Source: CAZUMW01 sp964621615 (GTDB taxonomy: Bacteria > Desulfobacterota > WTBG01 > CAIYCZ01 > CAIRTM01). Taken from it: a stretch of 64,000 bases of DNA. Positions within the stretch are counted from its first letter, which is position 1, and every line of letters starts with the position of its first letter. This document shows positions 24,809-33,613 of this stretch, piece by piece. Location: positions 1 through 64,000 of the forward strand of contig CAZUMW010000020.1 of NCBI GenBank assembly GCA_964621615.1, written 5' to 3'. Both the position numbers and the translations under genes were made by a program. The notes beneath the pieces are model-generated. The model did no database searches, was not told the origin of the DNA, and worked only from the letters and a program-made list of their open reading frames with translations.

Positions 24809-25626
24809 CACAGAAGACGGTTAAAGCGCTTGTGATGACCGGCAACGGCACCAACTGCGAAACAGAGATGGCACACGCGTGCAGGCTCGGCGGTGCGGAT
24901 CAGGTTGATATTGTCCACATATACCGGCTTCTTGACGGTGAAATACGGCTTGCTGATTATCACCTGCTGAACCTCCCGGGCGGATTTCTTGACGGTGATG
25001 ATCTGGGATCTGCAAAAGCCCATGCCGCGCGCCTGCGGTATGCCCGCACGCCGGCGGGAGAGAGCCTGTTTGAGCAGATACAGCACTTTATTGCCGAAGG
25101 CGGGCTCATTCTGGGAATCTGTAACGGGTTTCAGCTGCTGGTAAAGCTGGGTCTGATTCCCGCGCTGGACGGAACAGCATGCCAGGAAACAACCCTCACC
25201 GGTAACGATTCCGGCCGCTTTGAGGACCGGTGGGTGCAGCTGAGCGTAAACCGGGAATCCCCCTGTGTTTTTACCCGGGGCATTCGGTCGCTCTATCTTC
25301 CGGTGCGCCACGCCGAAGGCAAATTTGTGGTGCGGGATGAGGAGGTCATGCGGCGCCTGAAAGCGGGCAATCACATTGTTGTCCGGTACAGCGACGCAAC
25401 CGGCACGCAGCCAGCGATGACCTATCCTCAAAACCCCAACGGCTCCCAGGATGCTGTGGCAGGCATCTGCGATCGGACGGGGCGCGTGTTCGGCATGATG
25501 CCCCATGCGGAAGCATATCTGCATTATACCAATCATCCGCGCTGGACCCGTGAGGAGCTGCCCGAAGAGGGGCAGGGGGTTGCTCTGTTTCGTAACGCGG
25601 TTGACTATATCCGGAAGGAGCTGTGA
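24805..25626 (+). CDS. purQ: Phosphoribosylformylglycinamidine synthase glutaminase subunit PurQ
   Basis: A 273-residue class-I glutamine amidotransferase that hydrolyses glutamine and delivers ammonia to PurSL. The triad is Cys106 (LILGICNGFQ), His234 and Glu236 (FGMMPHAEAY). An N-terminal VMTGNGTNCETEMAHA pattern is typical of PurQ. Its ATG overlaps the RAYT2 stop, so expression now depends on read-through of, or coupling to, the RAYT gene or on a promoter inside it. Confidence 0.95.
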   Translation: MTQKTVKALVMTGNGTNCETEMAHACRLGGADQVDIVHIYRLLDGEIRLADYHLLNLPGGFLDGDDLGSAKAHAARLRYARTPAGESLFEQIQHFIAEGGLILGICNGFQLLVKLGLIPALDGTACQETTLTGNDSGRFEDRWVQLSVNRESPCVFTRGIRSLYLPVRHAEGKFVVRDEEVMRRLKAGNHIVVRYSDATGTQPAMTYPQNPNGSQDAVAGICDRTGRVFGMMPHAEAYLHYTNHPRWTREELPEEGQGVALFRNAVDYIRKEL

Positions 25627-25685
25627 GCGGATATGTGTTTCCCCCGGCCGACGGCTTGCCCTGCCGGGGATTATAATCCTGTATT

Positions 25686-26234
25686 GTGTATTCGCTGAAC
25701 ACCATGCCGCGCAAAGAGCTTATCTACTGTCCCTACTGCGGGGGCCTTTTTGATCGACGTGCTGTGAGCGGGCGGAAGCGCCTTGTCTGCAGGGAGTGCA
25801 GGGAGATTTATTATGAAAACCCTGTGCCCGCTGTCACCGCGCTGGTTGCCGACGGCGACGGGCGCATACTGCTCGGCCGGCGTTGCGTTGAGCCTGCCCG
25901 GGGCGAGTGGTGCCTGCCGGGCGGCTTCATGGAAATGGGCGAAACGATGGAGGATACAGCCCTGCGTGAGCTGAAAGAGGAAACAGGGCTTGCGGGAAGG
26001 GTTGTGTCTTTTGTGGGGTGCGTTTCGCACGAAAGTAAATTTTATCAGAAAACGATCATCATTTTCGGCTATCATGTAGAGGCAGCCGGCGGCGAGCCGA
26101 TCCCCGATGACGACATCGGCGAGCTGGGGTTTTTTGACTTTGATAGAATGCCCCCGGTCGCATTTGCCAGTCACCGGCAGTTAATAGATGCGTTCCGGAA
26201 GCGGCTCGAGGATGAGGTTTGGGCAGGCCGTTAA
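25686..26234 (+). CDS. Nudix hydrolase with N-terminal zinc ribbon
   Basis: 182 residues. A zinc ribbon (YCPYCGG... VCREC) is followed by YENPVPAVTALVADGDGRIL. The Nudix box GX5EX7REUXEEXGU is complete from GGFMEMGETMEDTALRELKE onwards (EETGL). The layout is that of NADH pyrophosphatase-like/ADP-ribose pyrophosphatase Nudix proteins, which hydrolyse nucleoside diphosphates linked to another moiety. It starts 59 nt after purQ and may be co-transcribed; the substrate cannot be told from sequence. Confidence 0.88.
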   Translation: MYSLNTMPRKELIYCPYCGGLFDRRAVSGRKRLVCRECREIYYENPVPAVTALVADGDGRILLGRRCVEPARGEWCLPGGFMEMGETMEDTALRELKEETGLAGRVVSFVGCVSHESKFYQKTIIIFGYHVEAAGGEPIPDDDIGELGFFDFDRMPPVAFASHRQLIDAFRKRLEDEVWAGR

Positions 26235-26237
26235 TTT

Positions 26238-26325
26238 GCGGCGGGCACGCTTTGCTTAGTCCGCCCTGCGGTATGATATTATGGAATTTGGGCAGGGTGG
26301 ACACGGAGGTGTCTACCGATTGTGG
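26238..26325. repeat. REP-like pair B-A (array 7)
   Basis: A type B hairpin (26240, variant GGCGGGCACG) and a type A (26297, GTCTACC variant) follow the Nudix stop directly. Confidence 0.8.
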
Positions 26326-26363
26326 AGAGTTGGCGACGGTAATAATGCAGCCGAGCGAGCACG

Positions 26364-26609
26364 ATGCGGAAAAATTTTTCACTGTCACCGAAATTGCGCA
26401 CGCATAAAAAGATCGTAACCGATCCTCGATCGGTTTTTCAAGTTGGGCGAAACGACCCCTGTCCCTGCGGAAGCGGAAAAAAATATAAAGATTGCCACGA
26501 AGCATTCGGGGAGGGGTATCTGCGAAAGCTTGCCCGCCGGCGTCATCAGGACGAGCTTAAACAAAAAGGGGTGCCGTGGTGGAAGCGGATGCTTTTGTTT
26601 TACCGCTGA
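26364..26609 (+). CDS. Small SEC-C motif protein
   Basis: 81 residues. The central VGRNDPCPCGSGKKYKDCH is a complete SEC-C zinc-binding motif (CxCx8CH-type), as at the SecA C-terminus. A basic, Trp-containing tail follows (PWWKRMLLFYR). SEC-C modules bind zinc and contact ribosomal or secretion partners; single-motif proteins are mostly uncharacterised. The start is not well defined and the first 25 residues may be untranslated. A strong terminator follows 3 nt after the stop. Confidence 0.75.
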   Translation: MRKNFSLSPKLRTHKKIVTDPRSVFQVGRNDPCPCGSGKKYKDCHEAFGEGYLRKLARRRHQDELKQKGVPWWKRMLLFYR

Positions 26610-26611
26610 TA

Positions 26612-26645
26612 AAAAAAGCGCGGTCACATGACCGCGCTTTTTTTA
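26612..26645. terminator. Bidirectional rho-independent terminator
   Basis: AAAAAGCGCGGTCA pairs with TGACCGCGCTTTTT around a 2-nt centre, with an A run before and T run after. It serves both the SEC-C gene and the convergent MopE-repeat gene. Confidence 0.92.
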
Positions 26646-26674
26646 TGTCTTGGGGTATGGAAAGTACAGCTGCC

Positions 26675-27721
26675 TTACAGCCCCTTTTTAATAATGGGGA
26701 TCAGGGCCTCGAGCAGTGCTTTGCTTCGTGTGCGAAGCGCAGGGCTGCTTTCAAGAAGCTCACATACCGAAGGCCCCAGCCGGTAGTAGGTGCGTATTAA
26801 AAGCCTGCCGGCGGGCGACTCCGCAAGCGTTGTGTCTCTGAAATCCCTGAGAGCGTCAAGGCGCTCGTCATTCTCTCCGAGCACCGCAGCAGCAGGACAG
26901 GTCTCATTATCTGCTGCACAGCCTTCATCGATCGAGCCGTCGCAGTTGTTGTCTATGCCGTCGCCGCACACCTCTTGAGCGCCGGGGTTGACGTCAGCGT
27001 TTGAGTCGTCGCAATCAACGGCGGTGCCGCAGCCGTCCTCAGCATAATAGCCGTCACCGTCGGCGTCGGTGCACTGGGTTTCGTTGTCGGTTTCGCAGCC
27101 CTCGTCGATCGAGCCGTCGCAGTTGTTGTCTATGCCGTCGTCGCACACCTCCTGAGCGCCGGGGTTGACGTCCGCGTTTGAGTCGTCGCAATCAACGGCG
27201 GTGCCGCACCCATCCTCGGCATAGTAGCCGTCACCGTCGGCGTCGGTGCATTCGGACTCTGATTCACAGTCGCTGTCAGCCCCGTCAACGTCCCCGTCAC
27301 AGTCGTTGTCGATGCCGTCGCTGCAGTCTGTCTCAGTCTCTGCGCATTTTGTGCCGCTGTCTATTGCGTAATCATCATTATCTCCAGCCTCTACCGTAAA
27401 GCTTTGCTGATCGTCAGACAGCGTGAGGACAGTATACGGAACACTCGAAGACCCGGAGAGATCCTCGGTATATGTATAAGCACCGGCAAAATTGTTCCAG
27501 TCGATTTCAATCTCTGCGCCTTCAGAATTGGTGCCGAGCGCCTGGCAGCCGATTGCAATATTGACCTGCTGATTCGTTACGCTGTCAACGGTCCATGTAA
27601 CGCTTGATCCGTCATCCATTTGAACGAGCCATGTGCCTTCCCACATCGAGCAATCAGCAGCCCAGCTCAAACCTGCAGCAGCAAAAACAACCGCCAATGA
27701 CATAATAAACGCTTTTTTCAT
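26675..27721 (-). CDS. Secreted protein with MopE-type metal-binding repeats
   Basis: 348 residues with a signal peptide (to about SWA-ADC). Residues about 22-130 form a beta-rich domain. Next come a short CSDGIDNDCDGD motif and two nearly identical 59-residue repeats, each holding DADGDGYYAEDGC and CDDGIDNNCDGSIDEGC (one has CGDG). These are putative metal-binding (MopE, PF11617-type) Ca/Cu motifs. The C-terminal 70 residues (CPAAAVLGENDERLDALRDF onward, with AGRLLIRTYYRLGP) resemble the CFI-box tail of predicted sorted or surface proteins, but the first box reads CPAAAV rather than CFIATA. It is probably exported and anchored; the metal is not determined. Confidence 0.85.
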   Translation of the reverse strand: MKKAFIMSLAVVFAAAGLSWAADCSMWEGTWLVQMDDGSSVTWTVDSVTNQQVNIAIGCQALGTNSEGAEIEIDWNNFAGAYTYTEDLSGSSSVPYTVLTLSDDQQSFTVEAGDNDDYAIDSGTKCAETETDCSDGIDNDCDGDVDGADSDCESESECTDADGDGYYAEDGCGTAVDCDDSNADVNPGAQEVCDDGIDNNCDGSIDEGCETDNETQCTDADGDGYYAEDGCGTAVDCDDSNADVNPGAQEVCGDGIDNNCDGSIDEGCAADNETCPAAAVLGENDERLDALRDFRDTTLAESPAGRLLIRTYYRLGPSVCELLESSPALRTRSKALLEALIPIIKKGL

Positions 27722-27872
27722 ATCGATTCCCTCCCCGTTGTGTTGATGTTAAGTAAAAAAGACATATTTATTAATATATCGTCTGTTCTTAACATTTCTT
27801 GAGTTATTTCCAGATGCATCCTCAACAGCTGCAGGATTGGAGTGGAAATAAAGACGATAAACGGTGGAAGAC

Positions 27873-27908
27873 CATTGCGGGTGCGGTTCGCACACCGCAC
27901 CCGCAATG
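27873..27908. terminator. 14-bp hairpin after lipoprotein gene
   Basis: CATTGCGGGTGCGG and CCGCACCCGCAATG pair perfectly around 8 nt, 7 nt beyond the stop of the lipoprotein gene on the minus strand. There is no U run, so it may be rho-assisted or only protect the mRNA 3' end. Confidence 0.6.
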
Positions 27909-27915
27909 TGTTATG

Positions 27916-29574
27916 TTAATCAGTTGAAATAAAGGGCTTTTCTTCCGGCAGCTGAATGAGCGGCCCCTCATCAAGATAGGGGAAAATATTTATCCAGGCG
28001 TTGAGCCCGTGGCACACTGAGTCGGTCCGCACATAGCGCTGGTGCCGGTTCCAGAAAATGCCCCCGTCGACGCGCTGCGGGCTTTTGGCGCACCAGGCGG
28101 TTTCAGCGGTGTAAGTGCGCTGCAGTATCCAGCGGGATACCTTTATGATGGCATCCTTGTATTTTTCACAGCCCGGCATATCGTGATCGATGCAGTACAG
28201 AAAAAGCTCTGACATGACCTCGTTGAGCCAGCCGTTGCCGCTGGTGGACAGGGACCTGCGCCAGCGGCCGTGGCGGTACAGGTCGTCGGGATTATCCAGC
28301 TGGCGGGCAAGAAGATTGTCTGCACATGCAAACACCAGATCGCCGTAGTACTCGTCGTTGCTCACCAGAAAATAATCAAACAGCGCCAGTATCATCCATG
28401 AGCTCGATATGGGGTTTGGCTTGCGATAGTCATCTCCCACGTAGCAGCCGTCAGATTTATATTTTTCCACGAAGCGCTCTGCGATTTTTTGAGCGGCGGC
28501 GAAATATTTCTTGTCGCCGGTTGCGCCATACATGCGCGACAGCGCGGAAAGCACCTGTCCGTTATACAGCATCGATTCCTTTTTGGAATGATACCACGTG
28601 CCGTTTCGCAGGCGAATATAGGGCTTCATGCTGCCGTTTGTGCGCTGCATGGTGAGCAGCCAGTCCGCCCCGAGGCGCGCGGATGCTCTGTAGCGCTCAT
28701 CGCCGGTGCGCTTGTAAAGATTTAAAAGGGTGAAAATGGTTTTGGATGCGGTTCCGACCACGTATTTATCCTCTTTTTTGGCCCTGTCTGTGAAATAGGA
28801 GTAATGAAAGCCGCCGCGGGCTCTGCTCGCGGGGTCGGTATTCTGCATCCAGAGGATAAATTCACCGCACTTCTGAATATAATCGGTGAGCCGCGGATCG
28901 TCGTCTATTTCCTTAAGCTTGAGCAGGGTAAAGACCAGAGAGGAGGTGTATATAGTATGGAGCCGGTTTTTGAACGTGTCAGAGGACGCGTAATAATATT
29001 TATGGGCCCCGTGGTGTGTATTATCGATTACCCTGAACAGGTATTCTTTTGCCCGTGTGATATGGTCGGCAATACGGCTGCGGTCAAGAGACCGCACGGA
29101 AACGAGCCGCTTTATCATTTCATGGCCGGCCCCCCTATGCTCGAGAATCGTCCGGCTTTTATGGCCGCCGCTGTTAATTCGTATTATGTGCCACGTATTG
29201 CCTATCTGTTCCCTGCTCAGCGATGACTGGGCAACCGCATCTGAAGCAGCCTTTTTGAGCGCGCGGTACATGACGGCATCCTGTGCCGCGCCGCTGCCTT
29301 TTTTTGTCCCCTCGTGATACAGGGAAATAGTTATGCGCCAATTGCCGCTGGCGGCAAGCGCCGGGTGGCAGGCGACGGTATCGTTGCTTCCGGCAACATT
29401 TCTCACAAAGCCGGCAATCTGATCTCGAAGCTCTTGCGGTGAAAGGGCGCTTTTGTGCTGCGTTGAGGAAACGGCAATGGCGGGGTCTGGTTTATACGTG
29501 CCGGACCCGCAGGAGGCGCACAGCGCGCAGGCCGACAGCAGGGCTGCAGCAGCGGTAATAAGGCGGTGGTTCAT
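27916..29574 (-). CDS. Lipoprotein with alpha/alpha-barrel (glycosidase-like) domain
   Basis: 552 residues. The N-terminal MNHRLITAAAALLSAC ends in a lipobox (LSAC16), so it is a lipoprotein. Residues about 40-150 form an LPP20/penicillin-binding-type alpha/beta region. From about 165, repeated helical hairpins with aromatic, Gly and Asn residues (FILWMQNTD, ADWLLTMQRTNGSM, MLYNGQVLSALSRMY, ISSSWMILALFDYF, GNGWLNEVMSELFLY) indicate a six-hairpin glycosidase/epimerase/lyase-type barrel. It probably acts on a polysaccharide in the envelope. The exact enzyme class is not recognisable. Confidence 0.65.
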   Translation of the reverse strand: MNHRLITAAAALLSACALCASCGSGTYKPDPAIAVSSTQHKSALSPQELRDQIAGFVRNVAGSNDTVACHPALAASGNWRITISLYHEGTKKGSGAAQDAVMYRALKKAASDAVAQSSLSREQIGNTWHIIRINSGGHKSRTILEHRGAGHEMIKRLVSVRSLDRSRIADHITRAKEYLFRVIDNTHHGAHKYYYASSDTFKNRLHTIYTSSLVFTLLKLKEIDDDPRLTDYIQKCGEFILWMQNTDPASRARGGFHYSYFTDRAKKEDKYVVGTASKTIFTLLNLYKRTGDERYRASARLGADWLLTMQRTNGSMKPYIRLRNGTWYHSKKESMLYNGQVLSALSRMYGATGDKKYFAAAQKIAERFVEKYKSDGCYVGDDYRKPNPISSSWMILALFDYFLVSNDEYYGDLVFACADNLLARQLDNPDDLYRHGRWRRSLSTSGNGWLNEVMSELFLYCIDHDMPGCEKYKDAIIKVSRWILQRTYTAETAWCAKSPQRVDGGIFWNRHQRYVRTDSVCHGLNAWINIFPYLDEGPLIQLPEEKPFISTD

Positions 29575-29725
29575 AACATTCCCTGTATAAAAAAATAGTT
29601 TTGGAGATGCGTAATCACTGAGAGCGCAAGAATGTTCAGCAGGCTTTTATATCAATGTCTTGATTCTGCCGCTGTGTATACCGTTTGCAGCGCAGCATAA
29701 AGGTACCCGTGCATCTATCCATCCG

Positions 29726-31021
29726 TTATTCGTCAAGCGAATCCCAGCTTTCCTGATTGTTGAGCACTTTTATGGCGCAGAACTCGCCGCACATGGTGCA
29801 CACATCGCTGTCGGACGGGGCGCGGCTGTCGCGCATAAGGCGGGTGCGCTCAGGGTCGAGGGAAGCCGCAATCTGTCCCTCCCAGTCCATGTTTTTTCTG
29901 CACCGGGCCATCTGATGGTCACGCTCGAACGCGCCCGGGTGCCCCTTTGCAATGTCGGCTGCGTGAGCGGCTATCTTTGATGCAATAACGCCCTCGCGAA
30001 CATCCTCAACGGTGGGCAGGCGCAGGTGCTCTGCGGGCGTGACGTAGCACAGAAAGTCTGCGCCGTGGGTTGCCGCTATCGCGCCGCCGATTGCAGAGGT
30101 GATGTGATCATATCCCGGCGCCGTGTCGGTTACCAGCGGCCCGAGAACATAAAAGGGCGCGCCGTGGCACAGCCGCTTCTGGAGCTGCATATTGGCTGCA
30201 ATCTGGTCGATGGGGACATGTCCCGGACCCTCGATCATGACCTGTACGCCGCGTTCCAGCGCCCGCTGGGCAAGGTCCCCCAGAGCTATAAGCTCCTGTA
30301 TCTGGCCGCGGTCGGTCGCGTCGGCGATGCACCCCGGGCGAAGCCCGTCGCCCAGGCTGAGCGTCACATCATACTGGGCTGCTATGTCAAGCAGCCGGTC
30401 GTAGTGCTCATAGAGCGGGTTTTCCCGGTGGTTGTGGATCATCCAGGCAACCGTAAACGATCCGCCGCGGCTCACCACATCCATGAGGCGCCCCTCGCGC
30501 TTTATCTGTGCGGCAGCCTGTCTGGTCAGGCCGCAGTGTACCGTTATAAAATCAATACCGTCCTCGGCCTGATTCGCGATTACGCTGAAAATGTCGTCAG
30601 TGGTCATATCCACAATCGCCTTGCCGTCCCTGACGGCCTCGATTGCCGCCTGATACAGGGGAACCGTCCCCACCGGAACCGGTGAGTGCTCAAGGACTGC
30701 GCGACGGATCCCGTTTATATCTCCACCCGTGCTCAGATCCATGACGGTATCAGCCCCCGCCCTGACCGCAACGTCGAGCTTTTTCAGCTCTTCATCAAGG
30801 TCGGTACAGTCGCGGGATGTGCCGATGTTTGCATTTATTTTTATCGACAGCCCGCTGCCGATGCCGATCGCCTTCCGCGTGCCGTGATTCTTGTTGAGCG
30901 GAATAATGATGTGCCCCCGGTCTATTGCCCCGCACAGGTACTGCTCATCGCGCTGCTCATCGCGGGCAACCTGCTTCACGGACGGGGGGACGGCTCCTTG
31001 GCGAACCTGTTGTATCAGCAT
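29726..31021 (-). CDS. thiC: Phosphomethylpyrimidine synthase ThiC
   Basis: A 431-residue radical-SAM enzyme converting aminoimidazole ribotide to HMP phosphate. Seen: GSGLSIKINANIGTSRD, ADTVMDLSTGGDI, HCGLT, SLGDGLRPG, EGPGHVPIDQI and the C-terminal Fe-S motif CTMCGEFC (CX2CX4C). It lies 12 nt downstream of thiDN with an AGGAAAGGA Shine-Dalgarno; it is the shorter bacterial/archaeal form lacking the N-terminal extension. Confidence 0.96.
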   Translation of the reverse strand: MLIQQVRQGAVPPSVKQVARDEQRDEQYLCGAIDRGHIIIPLNKNHGTRKAIGIGSGLSIKINANIGTSRDCTDLDEELKKLDVAVRAGADTVMDLSTGGDINGIRRAVLEHSPVPVGTVPLYQAAIEAVRDGKAIVDMTTDDIFSVIANQAEDGIDFITVHCGLTRQAAAQIKREGRLMDVVSRGGSFTVAWMIHNHRENPLYEHYDRLLDIAAQYDVTLSLGDGLRPGCIADATDRGQIQELIALGDLAQRALERGVQVMIEGPGHVPIDQIAANMQLQKRLCHGAPFYVLGPLVTDTAPGYDHITSAIGGAIAATHGADFLCYVTPAEHLRLPTVEDVREGVIASKIAAHAADIAKGHPGAFERDHQMARCRKNMDWEGQIAASLDPERTRLMRDSRAPSDSDVCTMCGEFCAIKVLNNQESWDSLDE

Positions 31022-31033
31022 GGTGTTCCTTTC

Positions 31034-32371
31034 CTACGAGCTAATAGTGATGATTTTTGACGCAACGTCGGCAGGGTCGGTGCCCAGAACCCGTATCATC
31101 GGCTCTTTTCCGAAATCGCCGCGGTCAAAGACTATGTCGGGCACTCTGCCTGCACAGGTGATCGCACGCTGGGTTCCCCACTCAAGCGTTGCGCCCTCCC
31201 GCTGCTTGACATCCGCGGGCTCTGCGCTCCGGTCGAATTCATACACCAGGTACCCGATCGCTTTGCACCTGTCGATCAGCGCAGGGCTCCAGGCGATGTT
31301 CATTGCCGAGCGGAACCTGCGGTCGTGAGAGAATGCCGTCAGTATAATTCGTGCTATGTGCCGGGATCCGCCCGGCTCGGGCGGCGCTGCTGCATGAATA
31401 GAATCACCGCGGCGTATGATGCGGGCAGGAAACCCGACAACATCCTCAGGCGCAGCGGCCGCTGGGATGCAGTAGCCGAAATTTGACTGAACTTCCGGAA
31501 TAAGATGGCCGATGCGCGCCTCCTGCAGCAGGGAAAACGCCCGGCTCAGCCCGGCGATGCAGTCCATGAGCGATGCTCTGCGGTCGATGTATGCACAGGG
31601 GTTGGCGGGCCCGTGCCCGCCTCCCAGCGGAAGTGAAAACCGGATAGCGTCTGTTATGAATGATTTGGCCTGCGCTGCCGCCTCGGCGGGCGTCAGGCCG
31701 CCTGCAAGGCCGGCTGCCAGAGCGGCTGAAAACGCACATCCGGTGCCGTGAGTGTTCGGGGTGTCTATCCGCTCTCCGGCCAGGCTGGTAAAGCTGCTGC
31801 CGTCGTACACTAGATCGGTACAGGAGTTCTCGTCACGCCGGTGACCCCCTTTGACGATGATGCACTTCGGGCCCATATCATGCAGCTGCCTGGCCGCATC
31901 CTGCAGGGCCTGCGCCGAATCAAGGGCTTTCCCGGTGAGCGCTTCGGCCTCATCGACATTCGGCGTCAGAACTGTTGCAAGAGGAAACAGCTCCCGGGTA
32001 AGCGTATCAACAGCTTCCGGCCGAAGCAGATCGTCCCCTGATGCCGCTTTCATGACCGGGTCGACAACAATGTGTCTGATTTCGCTGTGAGCGCTCAGCG
32101 ATGCTGCAACCGCCGCAATAATATCTTCGTTGTAGAGCATGCCCGTTTTTACTGCATCTGCCCCGATATCACCAAGCACCGCCTCGATCTGAGCGGAAAC
32201 AAACGGGCCCGGCACCGGATGTACGCCGCTGACCGCGCGGGTGTTTTGTGCGGTAAGCGCTGTTACAGCGCTCATCGCGTATCCGCCCAGTACCGTAATT
32301 GTTTTTATGTCGGCCTGAATTCCCGCTCCGCCGCCTGAGTCGGAGCCTGCTATTGTAAGAATACGCTTCAT
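31034..32371 (-). CDS. thiDN: ThiD-ThiN fusion: HMP(-P) kinase and thiamine-phosphate synthase
   Basis: 445 residues. Residues 1-260 are ThiD of the ribokinase fold: MKRILTIAGSDSGGGAGIQ, VVDPVMKAASG, HGTGCAFSAALAAGL. Residues about 270-445 are ThiN, the archaeal-type thiamine-phosphate synthase that replaces ThiE (IPEVQSNFGYCIPAA, MNIAWSP, DIVFDRGDFGKEPMIRVLG). Together with ThiC it gives HMP-P, HMP-PP and thiamine phosphate. No TPP riboswitch was recognised in the 257-nt upstream region. The start ATG is standard. Confidence 0.94.
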   Translation of the reverse strand: MKRILTIAGSDSGGGAGIQADIKTITVLGGYAMSAVTALTAQNTRAVSGVHPVPGPFVSAQIEAVLGDIGADAVKTGMLYNEDIIAAVAASLSAHSEIRHIVVDPVMKAASGDDLLRPEAVDTLTRELFPLATVLTPNVDEAEALTGKALDSAQALQDAARQLHDMGPKCIIVKGGHRRDENSCTDLVYDGSSFTSLAGERIDTPNTHGTGCAFSAALAAGLAGGLTPAEAAAQAKSFITDAIRFSLPLGGGHGPANPCAYIDRRASLMDCIAGLSRAFSLLQEARIGHLIPEVQSNFGYCIPAAAAPEDVVGFPARIIRRGDSIHAAAPPEPGGSRHIARIILTAFSHDRRFRSAMNIAWSPALIDRCKAIGYLVYEFDRSAEPADVKQREGATLEWGTQRAITCAGRVPDIVFDRGDFGKEPMIRVLGTDPADVASKIITISS

Positions 32372-32446
32372 GATGAATCGGTCCGGATATAGATAATTCT
32401 GCAGTATAGAGGCTCTTGCTACAGAGGGTTAGGTTCAATAGAATAA

Positions 32447-32468
32447 CGCGCCTTGGCAGCAAGGCGCG
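32447..32468. promoter_or_regulatory. Hairpin in thiDN/rodZ spacer
   Basis: CGCGCCTTG and CAAGGCGCG pair with a GCAG loop, 76 nt upstream of thiDN and 161 nt upstream of rodZ. No T run is present in either direction; the function is unclear. Confidence 0.5.
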
Positions 32469-32580
32469 CCTGTGAAATCACTATAAAGACTATTCAATTT
32501 TAAAAAGATAACAGAAATCATTTTTTCTATCAAGATCTTTTATTTTCCCCTTGTCTATTGCCGCTTATCGTGTTATCTGT

Positions 32581-32609
32581 TTGAAAAAACAGCATAATTT
32601 TGTTATATG
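32581..32609 (+). promoter_or_regulatory. Probable rodZ promoter
   Basis: TTGAAA (32581-32586), 17 nt, TATATG (32604-32609), 20 nt upstream of the start codon. Confidence 0.5.
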
Positions 32610-32628
32610 ACGGAAATCCGGATTAGCC

Positions 32629-33528
32629 ATGGACTCTGTCGGCGAACTGCTCAAATCCGAGCGGGAAAACCAGAATAAAACACTTAAACAGATTGCCCGG
32701 GAAACCCGCATCAGCAAAACAACCCTTGCTGCGCTTGAAGAGGGCAACTCACGCCTGCTCCCGCCCCCCGCATATGTGCGGGGCTTTATCCGGCTGTACG
32801 CCCAGGAGCTTGGAATAGATGCCGATGAAGCGCTGCATATGTATGCAGAGGAGCTGCGGGAAACACCGAAATGGGAGCCGCAAAAAGAGCTCAAAGGGCC
32901 GCCGCCCTCTTTTGTCGGGCGGCATGCGCTGACTATCTGTTTTGCTGTTTGTGTGCTTGCTGCAGCGTGTACGGTCGGCTATCTGTGGTTTTTGTATGCT
33001 CCGGCTGATCAGCAGGTTGTGGTGAGGCACGCTGTGCCTGAAAGGGCCGCGCAGCCTCCGGAGCCGCCTGAGGCCGCCCGGGAGCTGATGCCGCCGGCGG
33101 AGGAGAAGCCCGGGCAGCCGGAACAGAGTGTGGGAGAGCCTGATACCGGCCCGCCGGCGCCTGCCCCGACGACAGCCTCAGCTGCCGGGGCGGAGCCTGC
33201 TCCTGAGCCCGAGGCGCCGGAGCCTGCAGCAGGGGCGGCACCGGAAGTGATTGCCGGCTACGAAACCGGCACCCCGTTCACCGTGAAGATTGCTGCCTCA
33301 GAGCTGGTATGGATCAGAATCGCCGTTGATGAAAAGGAGCCCTTTGAGGTTATGCTCTATCCGGGTGAATCATACACCAGGCAGGCCCAGGTGATGGAGC
33401 TGCGCATCGGCAACCCGGGCGGTATTACCCTGTACTACAACGGCAAAGCCCTGGAGCTGGAGGGCGATCCCGATAAGCCGGTTGATCTGCAATTGCCTGA
33501 AGCGGCGAAGCAGCTGGAAGAGCGATAA
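32629..33528 (+). CDS. rodZ: RodZ-like cell-shape protein
   Basis: A 299-residue bitopic protein: a cytoplasmic HTH (residues about 3-75, with LKSERENQNKTLKQIARETR and YVRGFIRLYAQELGID), one transmembrane helix at about 99-124, a Pro/Ala/Glu-rich periplasmic linker to about 205, and a C-terminal DUF4115-type beta domain (ELVWIRIAVDEKEPFEVMLY, YTRQAQVMELRIGNPGG). RodZ links MreB to the elongation machinery. It is preceded by a -35/-10 pair and followed by a terminator. Confidence 0.9.
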   Translation: MDSVGELLKSERENQNKTLKQIARETRISKTTLAALEEGNSRLLPPPAYVRGFIRLYAQELGIDADEALHMYAEELRETPKWEPQKELKGPPPSFVGRHALTICFAVCVLAAACTVGYLWFLYAPADQQVVVRHAVPERAAQPPEPPEAARELMPPAEEKPGQPEQSVGEPDTGPPAPAPTTASAAGAEPAPEPEAPEPAAGAAPEVIAGYETGTPFTVKIAASELVWIRIAVDEKEPFEVMLYPGESYTRQAQVMELRIGNPGGITLYYNGKALELEGDPDKPVDLQLPEAAKQLEER

Positions 33529-33560
33529 TTTATCAGCTCCCGCATTGCTCCTATTGAAAT

Positions 33561-33600
33561 AAAAGCTGGCGGGGCGATGTGCCCGCGCCGGCTTTTTGCT
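33561..33600 (+). terminator. Rho-independent terminator after rodZ
   Basis: AAAAGCTGGCGGGGC pairs with GCCCGCGCCGGCTTTT (loop GATGT), followed by a T-rich tract. It lies just before miaA, which then needs its own promoter or read-through. Confidence 0.85.
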
Positions 33601-33613
33601 TTTTTCTCTGCAT

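Noticed and set aside
24709..25536. 275-codon minus-strand frame over purQ
   Set aside because: It opposes the catalytic blocks of PurQ and has no family motif.
32372..32628. Possible TPP riboswitch upstream of thiDN
   Set aside because: I looked for the CTGAGA and GAACCTGATC-like conserved blocks on the minus strand and did not find them; only a short GC hairpin is present.
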